From CAYFKJ01 sp964528595 (GTDB lineage Bacteria > Pseudomonadota > Alphaproteobacteria > UBA2966): 64,000 nt of DNA. How positions within the stretch are numbered: the first letter of the stretch is position 1; each line of letters begins with the position of its first letter. The position numbers were made by a program, and so were the translations under genes. Location: positions 1 to 64,000 of the forward strand of contig CAZGTM010000009.1 of NCBI GenBank assembly GCA_964528595.1, in the 5' to 3' direction. Under the pieces are notes generated by a model. The model worked only from the letters and a program-made list of their open reading frames with translations. It was not told the origin of the DNA and ran no database searches. Positions 1 to 7,372 of this stretch are shown piece by piece.

Positions 1-71
1 TTTATTGGATCTTTTCTTTAGTATTGTCCCTGCCATTTACTTGAACAGTTTCAAACGCCCGTGAGAAACAA

Positions 72-245
72 ATGTCAGTCGAAGCCATCACCGCCGCCGC
101 ACACAGCCCCGCCATCTTCTTTCCGGCTCTCCGCGATCCAGCCTTGAGCGTCCAGGACGTCTCGGCGTCGCGCCAGCCGGCGGCTTCCCGCCCGCGCAGC
201 CTCCCCGGTGCTGGCAAGGGCCTGAGCATTGATATCGACGCGTAA
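72..245 (+). CDS. small hypothetical protein (57 aa)
   Basis: An open frame of 57 codons starts at an ATG with only a weak purine stretch (GAGAAAC) upstream and ends 27 bases before a strong intrinsic terminator. The product is rich in Ala, Ser and Pro, with no membrane segment or signal peptide, and I do not recognise a family. The upstream 70 bases are AT-rich and could hold a promoter. The unit could instead be a small non-coding RNA whose 3' end is the terminator hairpin. A competing 75-aa frame on the other strand has no such context. Confidence 0.35.
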   Translation: MSVEAITAAAHSPAIFFPALRDPALSVQDVSASRQPAASRPRSLPGAGKGLSIDIDA

Positions 246-272
246 GTAGTACCTCTCTCAACACAACCAACT

Positions 273-297
273 GAAGCCCCGTCGGGGCTTCTTTTTT
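273..297 (+). terminator. Rho-independent terminator after the small ORF
   Basis: Perfect 8-bp stem (GAAGCCCC / GGGGCTTC) with a 3-base loop, followed directly by six T on the plus strand. It ends the short plus-strand transcription unit at 72-245. The complementary strand has no T-run after the stem, so it should not serve the ligase gene that converges on it. Confidence 0.85.
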
Positions 298-313
298 GCC
301 TGCGCGCGGGGCG

Positions 314-1876
314 CTAACTCACCGCCTTGTCCCGACCTTCCCAATAGGGTTTGCGCAACTCGGTTTTGAGGACCTTGCCCGCACCCGACAGCGGTAACGG
401 ATCGTTGCGGAAATCGACGCTGCGCGGGCACTTGAAGCCGGCGATCAGGTCGTGGCAGTGGGCGATGATGGCGGCCTCGTCGGCCGCGCCGTCTTCGTGG
501 AGCCGGACGATGGCGTGGACGCGTTCGCCCCATTGTTCGTCAGGCACGCCGATGACGGCGCACTCGGCGACGGCATCGTGCTGGAAGACGGCGTTTTCGA
601 CCTCCGCCGAATAGACGTTCTCGCCGCCCGATATGATCATGTCCTTCACCCGGTCGACGATATAAAGGTAGCCGTTCTCGTCGAGGTAGCCGCCGTCGCC
701 CGAGTGCATCCAGCCGTCGTGCAGCGCCTCGGCGGTTTGTTCGGGTTTGTTCCAGTAGCCCAGCATGATGTTGGCGCCGCGCGAACAGACCTCGCCGATT
801 TCACCGGCCGGCAGCCTGTTGCCGTCCTCGTCGATGATCTTTACCTCGACGCTCAGACCGGGATGGCCGCAGGACTTGAACAGTTCCGCTTCCAACCCCG
901 CCCCCCGGTGGGCATCCGGGCCGTTGGTGGTGACCAGCGGCGCGCATTCGGTCTGGCCATAGGCGTGGGTGAATTCGCAGCCGGGCAAAACCTCCAGCGC
1001 CTTGCGGATGACCGCAGCCGGCATGGGGGAGGCGCCGTAGGTCAGGTGTGTGAGCGAACTCAGGTCATAATCGCCGATCTCCGGATGGTTGACCGCCATG
1101 TTGATCATGGTCGGCACCCAGAGCGATTCGGTAATGCCTTCGTTTTGGATCGCCTTCATCACCGTCACGGGATCGAAGCCCGGAATGAAGACGTGGCGGC
1201 CGGCCACCATGGTGATGCCGAAAATCGCCAGTCCGTCGGCGATGTGGAACATCGGCGCGGCGTGCAGCCAGACGGAATTTTGGCTCATGCCGATCAGGGG
1301 AATGACGTTCAGGGCGTTGGTGATGATGTTCTTGTGGCTCAGCATCACGCCCTTGGACACACCGGTTGTGCCGCCGGTGTAATAAAGCGCCGCCAGGTCG
1401 TCGTATCCCTTGCCGGCGTCCTCGATGGCGTCGCTCTGCGCGATGAGATCTTCATAGCCTTGCATGCCTTCGGGCGTCTCGCCGCTGCCGAGATAGACGA
1501 TCTTCCGCACCGACGGCATCTTGCCTTCCAGCGCCTTAACCGCGTCGACAAAGGCATCGTCGATGAACAGCGCTTCGGCGCCTGAATCCTCCAGCCAGTA
1601 AGCGATTTCGGGTGGCGCCAGTCGGGTGTTGACGGGCACGAAGACGCACCCGGCCCAAGGCACGGCAAAGGAAAATTCGAGGTAGCGGTCGCTGTTGAGC
1701 GCCAGGATGGCGGCGCGGGCGCCGTCGCCCAAACCCAGGGTGTCGCGGATGCCGCCAGCCAGCCTTTGCACCCGGCCGGCCAGTTCGACATAGGTGTGGC
1801 GGCGTTCGCCGTCGACGGTGGCGATTTCACCCCCCGATATCTGGACGGCGCGGCGAAGCATTTGCGTAAGATACAT
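314..1876 (-). CDS. AMP-dependent acyl-CoA synthetase/ligase
   Basis: A 520-aa class I adenylate-forming enzyme expected to activate a carboxylic acid to an acyl-adenylate and then an acyl-CoA. The AMP-binding P-loop motif (YYTGGTTGVSKG) lies near residue 165. The hinge and C-terminal subdomain (GYLYIVDRVKDMIISGGENV) follow near 405-425. A catalytic Lys sits in the C-terminal PLSGAGKVLK motif. The ATG start has a strong GGGAGGGGGG ribosome site. Length is normal for medium/long-chain or aryl-CoA ligases. It is divergent from the racemase-type gene at 1957, with about 80 bases between them. Substrate cannot be told from sequence. Confidence 0.93.
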   Translation of the reverse strand: MYLTQMLRRAVQISGGEIATVDGERRHTYVELAGRVQRLAGGIRDTLGLGDGARAAILALNSDRYLEFSFAVPWAGCVFVPVNTRLAPPEIAYWLEDSGAEALFIDDAFVDAVKALEGKMPSVRKIVYLGSGETPEGMQGYEDLIAQSDAIEDAGKGYDDLAALYYTGGTTGVSKGVMLSHKNIITNALNVIPLIGMSQNSVWLHAAPMFHIADGLAIFGITMVAGRHVFIPGFDPVTVMKAIQNEGITESLWVPTMINMAVNHPEIGDYDLSSLTHLTYGASPMPAAVIRKALEVLPGCEFTHAYGQTECAPLVTTNGPDAHRGAGLEAELFKSCGHPGLSVEVKIIDEDGNRLPAGEIGEVCSRGANIMLGYWNKPEQTAEALHDGWMHSGDGGYLDENGYLYIVDRVKDMIISGGENVYSAEVENAVFQHDAVAECAVIGVPDEQWGERVHAIVRLHEDGAADEAAIIAHCHDLIAGFKCPRSVDFRNDPLPLSGAGKVLKTELRKPYWEGRDKAVS

Positions 1877-1956
1877 GACCCCCCTCCCTGAGCCGGCCGC
1901 GCGATGCTACGCTGCCGAAAACAGCATAACTGCCGACAGCGACAACGATCAACAAC

Positions 1957-2694
1957 GTGAAAAAAATGACGCCCGGTTATTATCTTCGCCGCATCGGCTG
2001 CATCGTGCCGTCGCTTAACGCGGTGGCCGAACAGGACTTCATCGCCCTGTCGCGGGATCAGGCCTCGGTGCATTTCGCCCGCGCCGACGTCACCCGGTCG
2101 CTGCCTGTCGCCGAGCAGTTCGGACAGATGGTGGATGCTGCACCCTCGCTGGCGGTCCAACTCGTGAAGGCGGAGGTCGAAGCCGTCGCCTTCGCCTGCA
2201 CCAGCGCCAGCTTCTACCGGGGACCCGGTTCGGATGCGGCGATCGCCGACGCCATATCGGCGGCCTCGGGCGTGCCGGCGGTATGCACGGCATCGGCGGT
2301 CGTGGCGGCGCTCAAGTTGTTCGGCGCCCGGCGTATCGCTGTCGCCACCCCTTATTTCGAATGGGTCTGGCAGGCCGAGCGCGAATTCCTGCAGGCGGCG
2401 GGCTTCGAGGTTCTGGCGATCGGCGGGCTGGAAAGGGAAGGCGGCGCCGACATCAACCGGCTGGATGCCGATACCATCCGGGACCTGGTCCTCAGCTACG
2501 ATCATCCCGAAGCCGAGGCAATGTTCGTCAGCTGCACTGATTTGCCGGTGCTCGGTCTGGCGGCGGAATTGGAGGAAAAGCTGGGCAAACCGATGGTGAC
2601 AAGCAATCAGGCGACGTATTGGGCGGTTTCGGCGGCCCTAGGGTTGGACCCTGTCGGCGGCTTCGGCAAGCTTCTGGAGTTGTCAAATTCGTAG
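1957..2694 (+). CDS. Asp/Glu racemase superfamily enzyme (maleate isomerase / arylmalonate decarboxylase-like)
   Basis: A 245-aa protein of the Asp/Glu/hydantoin racemase fold. Two cysteine motifs expected of this superfamily are visible: ACTSASF near residue 73 and SCTDLP near residue 192, which would be the paired catalytic cysteines of maleate cis-trans isomerases. The N-terminus (RRIGCIVPSLNAVAEQDF) resembles the maleate isomerase subgroup. The start may be GTG 1957 or ATG 1966; neither has a clear ribosome site. It is the first gene of a probable co-directional unit running to the FetAB pair. Maleate isomerase, malonate decarboxylase and racemase are all possible. Confidence 0.8.
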   Translation: MKKMTPGYYLRRIGCIVPSLNAVAEQDFIALSRDQASVHFARADVTRSLPVAEQFGQMVDAAPSLAVQLVKAEVEAVAFACTSASFYRGPGSDAAIADAISAASGVPAVCTASAVVAALKLFGARRIAVATPYFEWVWQAEREFLQAAGFEVLAIGGLEREGGADINRLDADTIRDLVLSYDHPEAEAMFVSCTDLPVLGLAAELEEKLGKPMVTSNQATYWAVSAALGLDPVGGFGKLLELSNS

Positions 2695-2717
2695 GCGTTT
2701 ATGGTAGGATTCCGGTC

Positions 2718-3224
2718 ATGAAAAATCTTTGGACTGCCTTGTTGGCCATCGGCCTTGCCTTCGGCGTGGCGGCGCCTGCCTGGGCCGGCGACTTCGTCAA
2801 GGCGCGGGCGCTTTACCTCGATAAGGATTACGAAGAATCCTTCAAGGAGTGGATGATCCTGGCCCAGGAAGGCGACCACCGGGGCCAGATGTTCGTCGGC
2901 CGGATGCTGATGAAGGGCCTGGGAGTTCAGAAAAACCTCAACGCGGCAATCCCCTGGTTCCTGAAATCGGCCCGCCAGGGCAACGGCTATTCGATCGATC
3001 AGATGGGCGTGGCGCACGTCACGGGACGGGGCGCGCCGCAGGACATCGTCACGGGCAACATGTATTTCAAGCTCGGCAACTTACGGGGCTTCAGCGTGCA
3101 AAACCGCCTGAAGACGGAGGAGCACATGACCCGCGCCCAGATCCTGCAGTCCCATATCAAGATGCAGCAGTTCATTAAGAAGTATAATTTCTCTATTCCC
3201 ACGCTGAAAAAAAAGAAGAAGTGA
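2718..3224 (+). CDS. secreted Sel1-repeat (TPR-like) protein
   Basis: A 168-aa protein starting at ATG 2718; a longer frame begins at 2619 inside the preceding gene, but only the 2718 start gives an N-terminal signal peptide (MKNLWTALLAIGLAFG...AWA). After it come Sel1-like helical repeats, recognisable as the blocks ALYLDKDYEESFKEW, GRMLMKGLGVQKN and GVAHVTGRGAPQD. Such periplasmic repeats usually mediate protein-protein contacts. The C-terminus ends in six lysines with one interruption. It begins 23 bases after the racemase-type gene and ends 4 bases before the metal-receptor gene, so the three are probably co-transcribed. Confidence 0.8.
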   Translation: MKNLWTALLAIGLAFGVAAPAWAGDFVKARALYLDKDYEESFKEWMILAQEGDHRGQMFVGRMLMKGLGVQKNLNAAIPWFLKSARQGNGYSIDQMGVAHVTGRGAPQDIVTGNMYFKLGNLRGFSVQNRLKTEEHMTRAQILQSHIKMQQFIKKYNFSIPTLKKKKK

Positions 3225-3228
3225 CCGT

Positions 3229-4032
3229 TTGGCGGAGCGCTTTCTAGACGCGGCAGGGGTCGGACACGAGGTGGCCGGGCCGGCGGCGCGGGTGGTGTCG
3301 CTGGTGCCCAGCCTGACCGAGTTGATGTTTGATCTGGGGCTGGGCACGCACGTGGTGGGGCGCACGCACTACTGCGTTCACCCTGCGGACAAGCTCTCCG
3401 CCGTGCGCAGCGTCGGTGGCACCAAGAAGATCAACCTGGACCGCCTGGCGGAACTCGACGCCAGCCATGTGCTGGTCAACATCGATGAAAACCCCAAAGA
3501 ACTGGCCGACGAAATCGCTGACCGCGGTTATCGCGTCGTGGTGACGCACCCCAATGCGCCGGCGGATAATCCGGGTCTCTATCGCTTGCTCGGCGGAATA
3601 TTCGGGGCGGAAGCGGCGGCTGAAGACCTGGCGTGCCGGTTTGACGCGGCATTGGCGGCGCTGAAGGAAACCGCAACCGGGCTGCCGGTCCGCCGCGTGC
3701 TTTATCTGATCTGGAAAGACCCCTGGATGACGGTCAGCGCCGATACCTACATCGCGCGCATGCTCGAATTGGTGAACTGGCGCGTCGTCGGCAGCGATCC
3801 CGAGGTGCGCTATCCCGAAGTCGAGATGGCGGCGGTGTTGCCGCAAACCGACCTGGTGCTGCTGCCGTCGGAACCCTTTACCTTCGACGAGGCCGAACTG
3901 GGGCAGTTCCAGGCGGCCCATCCGAGCGTGCCGGCGATGCTGGTCGACGGCGAGATGACGTCGTGGTACGGCAGCCGCGCGATCGAAGCGCTGGGCTATC
4001 TAGGGGAACTGGCGCGGCAAACAACGCCGTGA
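3229..4032 (+). CDS. BtuF-like helical-backbone metal receptor without signal peptide
   Basis: A 267-aa protein of the periplasmic-binding-protein-like fold seen in BtuF and related cobalamin or siderophore binding proteins: RVVSLVPSLTELMFDLGLG near the start, followed by VVGRTHYC and RSVGGTKKINLDRL. Unlike true BtuF it lacks any signal peptide. The likely start is TTG 3229, and the same frame is closed by a stop codon about 27 bases further upstream, so no leader could have been missed. It begins 4 bases after the Sel1 gene and ends 12 bases before the ATPase gene. A cytosolic metal or corrinoid receptor is the straightforward reading. Confidence 0.8.
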   Translation: MAERFLDAAGVGHEVAGPAARVVSLVPSLTELMFDLGLGTHVVGRTHYCVHPADKLSAVRSVGGTKKINLDRLAELDASHVLVNIDENPKELADEIADRGYRVVVTHPNAPADNPGLYRLLGGIFGAEAAAEDLACRFDAALAALKETATGLPVRRVLYLIWKDPWMTVSADTYIARMLELVNWRVVGSDPEVRYPEVEMAAVLPQTDLVLLPSEPFTFDEAELGQFQAAHPSVPAMLVDGEMTSWYGSRAIEALGYLGELARQTTP

Positions 4033-4044
4033 CAGTCTCGGGCC

Positions 4045-4641
4045 ATGCTTGACGTCGAGAACCTCAGCCGAAGCGGCATCGAACCCGCCAGTTTCACCGT
4101 CGCCGACGGGGAGTGCGTCGCCCTGCGCGGGCCGTCCGGAGCGGGAAAATCGTTGTTGATGCGGGCCATTGCCGATCTCGATCCGAGTTCCGGCCGGGTG
4201 TCGTTGGACGGGGACGAACGGTCCGCCATGAGCGCCCCAGCTTGGCGGCGGCAGGTCGCCTATGTTCCGGCAGAACCGGGTTGGTGGAGCGATACCGTCG
4301 GCGATCATTTTTCCGACTGGGCGAAGGCTGAGGAACTCATTGCGGATCTGGGTTTGCCGCGGGAGGCGCGGGGCTGGCCCGTCGCCCGCGCCTCCACTGG
4401 TGAACGCCAGCGTCTGGCCCTGGCCCGGGCCCTGGCTCTGGACCCGCGGGTGCTGCTGCTGGACGAACCGACATCCGGTCTCGATGCCGACGCCGGCGGC
4501 AGGGCGGAAGCCCTGATCGAGGAACGCCGGCGGGCAGGGGCCTCGGTGCTGTGGGTGACCCATGATGGTGAGCAAGCGGCGCGCGTGGCCTCCCGGCTGC
4601 TAACCATTGAGGCGGGTCGTCTCGAGGCAGCGGGCCCATGA
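4045..4641 (+). CDS. fetA: ABC transporter ATPase, FetA (YbbL)-like
   Basis: A 198-aa ABC ATPase, short as in the FetA/YbbL family. Walker A (GPSGAGKS) is near residue 31, a signature-like STGERQRLALARAL near 116, Walker B with VLLLDEPTSG near 140, and the H-loop in WVTHD. Its stop overlaps the start of the FetB-type permease gene by four bases (ATGA), so the two are translationally coupled. In E. coli FetAB acts in iron export and oxidative-stress resistance. The function here is inferred from that pairing. Confidence 0.85.
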   Translation: MLDVENLSRSGIEPASFTVADGECVALRGPSGAGKSLLMRAIADLDPSSGRVSLDGDERSAMSAPAWRRQVAYVPAEPGWWSDTVGDHFSDWAKAEELIADLGLPREARGWPVARASTGERQRLALARALALDPRVLLLDEPTSGLDADAGGRAEALIEERRRAGASVLWVTHDGEQAARVASRLLTIEAGRLEAAGP

Positions 4642-5441
4642 GTTACGTACGGCTCGAATATATCGATATCGCGATTGCGGCGCTGCTGGTCCTGGGCAAT
4701 GCAGGTCTTTCCGTTCTGTTGCAACTCGGTCTCGCCAGGCGCGTGCTGATCGCGGCGGCGCGCATGGTGATCCAGCTCCTCCTTGTGGGGCTGGTGCTTA
4801 AAGTCCTGTTCGCCCTGACTTCGCCCTTGTGGACCGGCGTGGCCGCACTGGCCATGGTGTTGTTTGCCGGGCGGGAGATCATGGCCCGGCAGGAGCGCCG
4901 GCTCAGCGGCGTTTGGGCCTACGGTCTGGGTACCTCCTGCATGCTGCTGGCGGCGAGCATCGTCACGGTCTTCGCGCTCAGCGTGCCGGTGCAGCCCGAC
5001 CCTTGGTACAACCCGCGCTACGCGTTACCGCTTTTGGGCATGATCCTCGGCAACACGATGACCGGCATCAGCCTCGGCTTGCACAGCCTGACCACCGGAC
5101 TGGTGCGCGAACGCACCGGTGTGGAGGCGCAACTGGCATTGGGGGCGACCCGCTTCGAGGCCGTCCGGCCGGTCTCCCGCGCCGCCCTGACGGCCGCTTT
5201 AATGCCGATCGTCAATGCGATGGCCGCGACGGGCCTGGTTTCGCTGCCGGGTATGATGACCGGTCAGATCCTGGCCGGCGTCGAGCCCGTCGAGGCCGCC
5301 AAATACCAGATCCTGATTATGTTCCTGATTGCCGGCGGCACGACGCTGGGTGCGGTGACGGCGGTGATGGGCGGGGTTTGGCGTCTGACTGACGAACGCC
5401 ACCGACTGCGGCTGGACAGGTTGCACTCGGGCAAAAGCTGA
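4638..5441 (+). CDS. fetB: ABC transporter permease, FetB (UPF0014/YbbM) family
   Basis: A 267-aa inner-membrane protein with about seven hydrophobic segments. The family's conserved core is present: NPRYALPLLGMILGNTMTG followed by a cytoplasmic loop (ERTGVEAQLALGATRFEA) that would contact the ATPase. A second conserved patch, LVSLPGMMTGQILAG, lies near residue 200. Length matches FetB. It overlaps fetA by ATGA, and no other permease is nearby. The expected role is metal (iron) export or homeostasis. Confidence 0.9.
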   Translation: MSYVRLEYIDIAIAALLVLGNAGLSVLLQLGLARRVLIAAARMVIQLLLVGLVLKVLFALTSPLWTGVAALAMVLFAGREIMARQERRLSGVWAYGLGTSCMLLAASIVTVFALSVPVQPDPWYNPRYALPLLGMILGNTMTGISLGLHSLTTGLVRERTGVEAQLALGATRFEAVRPVSRAALTAALMPIVNAMAATGLVSLPGMMTGQILAGVEPVEAAKYQILIMFLIAGGTTLGAVTAVMGGVWRLTDERHRLRLDRLHSGKS

Positions 5442-5531
5442 CCATATGAACTTTGCGTGAGGCCGCGTTGCTCAGGCGCTGCCGCCTCTCTAAACTTCTC
5501 GTTTCTTGTTTCTGCCGGAAGGTTTCCCGCG

Positions 5532-6230
5532 ATGATCGATCTCTACACCTGGCCCACGCCCAATGGCCACAAGGTCCACATCATGCTCGAGGAGACGGCT
5601 CTAGAGTATAACGTCCACGCCATCGACATCGGCGCCGGCGACCAGTTCGATCCCGAATTCCTGAAGATCAGCCCCAACAACAAGATGCCGGCCATTATCG
5701 ACCGGGACGGTCCTGGCGGTGCGCCATTCAGCATGTTCGAATCGGGCGCCATCCTGATCTACCTGGCGGAAAAGACCGGCCGGTTCCTCTCTCCCGATCC
5801 GGAGATGCGCTACACCACGCTGTGCTGGATCATGTTCCAGATGGGCGGCGTCGGGCCGATGTTCGGCCAGGCCCACCATTTCCGCATATACGCGCCGGAG
5901 AAGATCGAGTACGCCGTCAACCGCTACACCAACGAAACGGCCCGGCTCTATGGCGTAATGGACAGGCGCTTGGGCGAGAGCAGGTATCTCGCCGGCGATG
6001 ACTACACCATCGCCGACATAGCTTCCTTCCCCTGGACCATCAGCCACGAACGCCAGGGCGTCGATCTCGCCGACTATCCGAATTTCAAGCGTTGGTTCGA
6101 CGAAATCCGCGCCCGCCCGGCGGTTGAGCGCGGCCTGCAGGTGCTGGCCGAACGCCGCAAGGACCCGGCGAAACTGGATGCCAAAGCCAAGGATCTGTTG
6201 TTCGGCAAGGGCCAGTACGAACGTCGCTGA
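5532..6230 (+). CDS. glutathione S-transferase (YfcG/Nu-like)
   Basis: A 232-aa GST. The N-terminal thioredoxin-like domain begins MIDLYTWPTPNGHKVHIMLEE, with the TPNG(H/Q)K motif of YfcG/Ure2p-type enzymes, which use Thr/Asn rather than Tyr or Cys to bind glutathione. The ESGAILIYLAEKTG segment is the glutathione gamma-glutamyl site, and DYTIADIASFPW is the conserved C-terminal-domain motif. ATG 5532 was chosen over an in-frame start at 5457 because the domain begins there. The next gene, 27 bases on, is a paralogue. YfcG-type enzymes commonly act as disulfide-bond reductases. Confidence 0.9.
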   Translation: MIDLYTWPTPNGHKVHIMLEETALEYNVHAIDIGAGDQFDPEFLKISPNNKMPAIIDRDGPGGAPFSMFESGAILIYLAEKTGRFLSPDPEMRYTTLCWIMFQMGGVGPMFGQAHHFRIYAPEKIEYAVNRYTNETARLYGVMDRRLGESRYLAGDDYTIADIASFPWTISHERQGVDLADYPNFKRWFDEIRARPAVERGLQVLAERRKDPAKLDAKAKDLLFGKGQYERR

Positions 6231-6257
6231 TCTCTACTCCAAAAGAAGGAATTCATC

Positions 6258-6878
6258 GTGATCGATCTCTACACATTCGGCACGCCCAATGGGCAAAAGG
6301 CCTCCATCATGCTGGAGGAAACGGGTCTGCCCTATCAGGTGTTCCCGGTCGACATCATCAAAGACGAGCAATTTCACCCGGACTACGTCGAGATCAGCCC
6401 CTGGAGTAAGATCCCGGTTATCGTCGATCACGAACCGGCCGGCGGCGGTGAGCCATACAATGTCTTCGAATCCGGCGCAATCCTGATGTACCTGGCGGAA
6501 AAAACCGACCTCTTGATGCCCCAGGAGTTGCGCGCGCGCTACGACGTCGTGAAATGGCTGATGCTCCAGATCGGCGGCGTCGGGCCGTTGTTCGGCCAAC
6601 TCGGTCACTTCGAGAAGTTCGCCAAGGAGGACATCCCTTACGCCAAGCGGCGTTACCGGACCGAGGTCGAGCGCATCATGGACGTTCTGAACGACCGCCT
6701 CGAAGTCAGCGCCTACCTGGCGTCTGACGACTATTCAATCGCCGATGTGGCGACCTTTCCCTGGGTCAAGGGTCTGGGCATGATCGATTTCGACATGGCG
6801 GAGTTCGGCCATGTCAGCCGCTGGATGGATGACGTCTGGTCGCGCCCCGCCGTGCAGAAAGGCTGCGAAGTACCATGA
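6258..6878 (+). CDS. glutathione S-transferase, tandem paralogue
   Basis: A 206-aa GST starting at GTG 6258 with AGAAGGA just upstream. It shares the layout of its upstream neighbour: MIDLYTFGTPNGQKASIMLEE, ESGAILMYLAEKTD, IGGVGPLFGQ and DDYSIADVATFPW. It lacks the 26-residue charged C-terminal tail of the first copy. Its last codons overlap the YbaK gene by four bases (ATGA), so GST and deacylase are translationally coupled. The pair looks like an old tandem duplication, since identity is partial and spread throughout. Confidence 0.9.
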   Translation: MIDLYTFGTPNGQKASIMLEETGLPYQVFPVDIIKDEQFHPDYVEISPWSKIPVIVDHEPAGGGEPYNVFESGAILMYLAEKTDLLMPQELRARYDVVKWLMLQIGGVGPLFGQLGHFEKFAKEDIPYAKRRYRTEVERIMDVLNDRLEVSAYLASDDYSIADVATFPWVKGLGMIDFDMAEFGHVSRWMDDVWSRPAVQKGCEVP

Positions 6879-7372
6879 GCGAAGATCTGCTGACGCGACC
6901 GGCGGTTAAGCGCGTTGCCGCGATCCTGGCTGAGGCGGGTAGCGGGTCGGAAGTCATCGCGCTCGAGGAGACGGCAAGGACGGCGGAGGATGCGGCCAGC
7001 AGCCTGGGTTGCCCGCTGGGCGCCATCGTGAAGTCGCTGGTGTTCACGGTCGGCGGCCAACCGGTCATGGCGCTGGTCGCCGGCGACCGGCGCTGCGATA
7101 CCAAGGTTTTGGCCGGCGCCCTGGGCCTGGAAGGCAAGGCCAAGCGGGCTGACGCCGACATCGTTCGCGAGGCCACCGGATACTCCATCGGCGGGGTGGC
7201 GCCGGTCGGGCATCCGCAGTCGCTGCCGATCGTCATTGATGCCAGCCTTGCCCGGTTTGAACGGGTTTTTGCCGCGGCCGGCCATCCGCACTGCGTGTTC
7301 GGCACATCGGTTGAGACGCTGGCCGCTATGACGGGCGCGGCGCTCGATGGCTCGGTGGGTCTCGAAGGTTAG
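6875..7372 (+). CDS. YbaK/EbsC-family aminoacyl-tRNA deacylase
   Basis: A 165-aa YbaK/EbsC-type protein related to the prolyl-tRNA editing domain. It probably hydrolyses mischarged aminoacyl-tRNA in the cytoplasm. The conserved GCPLGAIVKSLVF contains the catalytic-site lysine. SIGGVAPVGHP carries the GGxxPxGH motif of the family, and the VIDASLARF region follows. Its stop codon overlaps, tail to tail, the stop of the histidine kinase on the other strand by two bases. Confidence 0.88.
   Translation: MSEDLLTRPAVKRVAAILAEAGSGSEVIALEETARTAEDAASSLGCPLGAIVKSLVFTVGGQPVMALVAGDRRCDTKVLAGALGLEGKAKRADADIVREATGYSIGGVAPVGHPQSLPIVIDASLARFERVFAAAGHPHCVFGTSVETLAAMTGAALDGSVGLEG

Noticed and set aside
452..1585. 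A 377-aa plus-strand open frame over the acyl-CoA ligase
   Set aside because: Antisense shadow; the ligase frame has complete AMP-binding motifs and a good ribosome site.
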